In this document: piece after piece, positions 24,174 through 26,031 of the stretch
Layout of the letters: each line of letters begins with the position of its first letter
Position numbering within the stretch: position 1 is the first letter of the stretch
Assembly (NCBI GenBank): GCA_036897485.1
Contig: JAYMTF010001131.1
Location: 1 to 26,031 of the forward strand
DNA: 26,031 bases
Source of the DNA: Pelargonium nanum
Taxonomy: Eukaryota; Streptophyta; Magnoliopsida; Geraniales; Geraniaceae
Reading direction: 5' to 3'
Position numbers and translations under genes: made by a program
Notes under the pieces: model-generated
Told to the model about the DNA's origin: nothing
The model's input: the letters and a program-made list of their open reading frames with translations, nothing else
The model's database searches: none

Positions 24174-25180
24174 TTGGAACTAGCAGAAGCAGAAGACTCC
24201 AGCTCTCTGACCTATCTCCCTCCACAATCTATGCAGACTCAAAAGGATTTCTAAGCTCTAAAGGAATTTCACAAAGACGAAAAATAAACAAACACAAGAT
24301 ACATTGGCACAATAGAAAAATCTCAACTTCATGAATTATGACAATCTTAACAAAACCAATTTATAGGAGCTAATTTTCCTCAAACACAATCCCTCAGATC
24401 CAGAAATCCTCCCCCAAATGCAAATATCTAAGTGAATATCAAATGAAACCCAAAAACCAAATACAGATGTCCAAAATGAGGAACATCTGGCAACTTCTCA
24501 AACACCCTCCAATATCAACCTCTGACTCATAAACAAATCACCTAAAATATGTCACACTACAAATCAGAAAAAGACAGTCAAATTGTATCATAGTTCAAAT
24601 AAGAACAAGACAAATAAATGGCATTATTGACATCTAAGCAAATTTCCCTTTCAAATCTCGAAACCACAGTAACCTAAGAATAAAACTCACTTCCCAAGTT
24701 CAGGATCCAAATCTCAATAACCCAAAAAAAAAAATCACAGCTATTGAAAAAAAAAATCATCTTTACCTATAACAAATCCTCTGGACTACAATCGTACGAG
24801 TCCTGAAAAATAAAACCCACTTGAAGAAACCATCATTAAAAACAGAAGAACTGAGCTAAGCCCCGAACAGCTCGAAAATTCAAAGCAGAGGACATGATTG
24901 TACGGCTGATAATTTTGGTGGGCAAACCCATTTCCCAGAAATTGTGTACATTTTCTCAGAAATAAAAAAGAGTTGAAGACGAGTAGTGAAACTAAAGAAA
25001 ATTAGAGGGAAATGTTATGATTGAAGAAACGCAATGCAAATTTGGCGAGAAAAAAGGGTTAGTTGCATTAGAAGTTGCAGAGATTTAGGAGGCTGAGGCT
25101 GAGATTGAGAGACACGAAAACAATACGTGTACAAACAGAAGAAACGATCGAAATTTGAAATGAAAGGGATTTTGGGAAGA
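24174..25180 (-). other. Epimerase gene 5' leader region with probable introns
   Basis: On the minus strand, TTCTGCTTCTGCTAG|TTCCAAATGG gives an acceptor (24181-24180) six bases before the start codon. A short segment at 24767-24802 is bounded by TTATTTTTCAG and by TATAG|GTAAAG, both strong sites, and looks like a 36-nt non-coding exon. CT-rich sequence at 25070-25180 looks like the first leader exon; its donor is not clear to me. No convincing ORF lies within. Confidence 0.45.
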
Positions 25181-25202
25181 TGAAGACAGCTCAGTTACCT
25201 CA

Positions 25203-25212
25203 CTATTTAAAT
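25203..25212 (-). promoter_or_regulatory. Candidate TATA box of the epimerase gene
   Basis: ATTTAAATAG on the minus strand lies about 30 nt upstream of the CT-rich leader that starts near 25175. Confidence 0.4.
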
Positions 25213-25259
25213 GTCGCTTCAGCTTACAGTGAAGAAGAGCCTTCTTGCATATTACATTT

Positions 25260-25389
25260 GATTTTGGTACAATGTGTATCCCCATCTGATTCATTCGACC
25301 CGAACCCGCTCCAATTCTATTCAAATATGTTTTTTATTTGGTACAATGTGTATCTCCATCTGATTTTGGTACAATGTGTATCCCCATCT
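25260..25389 (+). repeat. 28-bp repeat, three copies, upstream of the epimerase gene
   Basis: A 28-bp unit containing GGTACAATGTGTATC and CCATCT occurs at 25260-25287, 25336-25361 (two bases shorter) and 25362-25389; the last two are directly adjacent. Copies 1 and 3 are identical and both are followed by GATTCAT, so the duplicated block is a little longer than the unit. They lie about 50-180 bp upstream of the candidate TATA box. Confidence 0.8.
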
Positions 25390-25419
25390 GATTCATGTGC
25401 CACTCACGTGACTAACGGG

Positions 25420-25830
25420 GTTATCTTTACCGTTAGTTTTTTTTTTCACAAATTGAGTTTTTAGGTACCAATGAAGAGGATGTGTAGTTAAAGTACTAAT
25501 GGTGATTTAAAAAATAGTCGGAGGGTCATTCATGATATGAGCGTATAGTTTGAGGGTCAATGGTAACTTTAACCCTAAAACCAATATGCTCCTAAATATT
25601 TTAAAACCCGAAATAGACCCAATTTGGTTTATGAACTTTTGATATGAGTTTCAACAACAATCGCTTTTTTCGGTATATATTTGAAAGTTCAAATACCAGT
25701 TTTTGTTATAAGAAAATCAAGATAAAAATTGGTCTAAACACAAAAGTTCATTAGTTAATGTGATTTAAAAAATTTAGAGACTAAATTAGATTTAAACACG
25801 AAAGTTCAAGGGTTAAAGAAATCATTTTTT
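25420..25830. repeat. Dispersed repeats at the right end, including copy 2 of the 20.9-kb family
   Basis: 25420-25575 (CCGTTAG.., GGTACCAATG.., AGTACTAATGGTGATTTA, GAGGGTCAATGG) resembles a common eudicot dispersed repeat. 25755-25810 repeats TTTAGAGACTAAATT..AACACGAAAGTTCA from 20.9 kb. From 25831 to the window end I see only AT-rich DNA. Confidence 0.4.
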
Positions 25831-26031
25831 TTACCTTTTTTATTTATTTATTTTGAATTTGAAGTTTCTTAACAACTTCACTTTCTACCATAGTATTATT
25901 TCCCTTATTTAATATTGGAGGAGGATTCACACATTTATTTTATTTACATGTATTTTCCCATGTATTTGATATAACTAATGAAAATGTTTAGGGTAAAAAT
26001 GGATATATTTCAATATTATAATATATTTACT

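Overview
The window is nuclear DNA from a flowering plant, most likely a eudicot. The evidence is GT-AG spliced genes with typical plant exon structures, AT-rich intergenic DNA full of small transposon debris, and plant-only families (a cytokinin response factor with an AP2 domain, and an NHL/LEA_2 membrane protein). The sequence does not identify the species.

Five protein-coding genes are supported, all on the minus strand and therefore head to tail. Right to left (5' to 3' for the genes) they are: an aldose-1-epimerase-like, probable glucose-6-phosphate 1-epimerase of 312 aa in 8 coding exons (21251-24173, spliced leader reaching about 25180); exosome core subunit RRP41 of 241 aa in 11 coding exons (17086-19980, probable leader intron to about 20566); a 208-aa single-exon NHL/LEA_2-type membrane protein (14803-15429); a 148-aa UBC8/10/28-type ubiquitin-conjugating E2 in 4 coding exons (7895-11728); and an intronless 296-aa CRF transcription factor (3097-3987). 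For the spliced genes I placed every junction by hand. All introns are GT-AG, and exon lengths and phases sum exactly to the stated protein lengths.

Between the genes lie: a 1-3000 repeat zone with a 102-bp tandem duplication and two related tRNA-derived SINEs, one inside a rearranged local duplication; a 4.2-7.6 kb gap with an antisense SINE fragment and a roughly 570-bp foldback element; a Stowaway-like MITE in E2 intron 1; an old LINE reverse-transcriptase C-terminal remnant near 12.6-13.2 kb; weak ACACGA-rich repeats near 14.5 and 16.6 kb; and dispersed repeats near 20.9 and 25.6 kb.

The genes do not form a pathway. They cover hormone/stress transcription, ubiquitin transfer, RNA decay, sugar-phosphate anomer balance and a membrane protein. 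As I recall it, the epimerase, RRP41 and CRF also lie together in Arabidopsis (At3g61610, At3g61620, At3g61630), so this looks like an ancient collinear block, here with an E2 and an NHL gene between RRP41 and the CRF. I see no clearly new multi-gene system. The most interesting single signal is a perfectly framed 30-nt cassette exon in E2 intron 1. It would add ten residues two positions after Ser22, a residue of the backside ubiquitin-binding surface.
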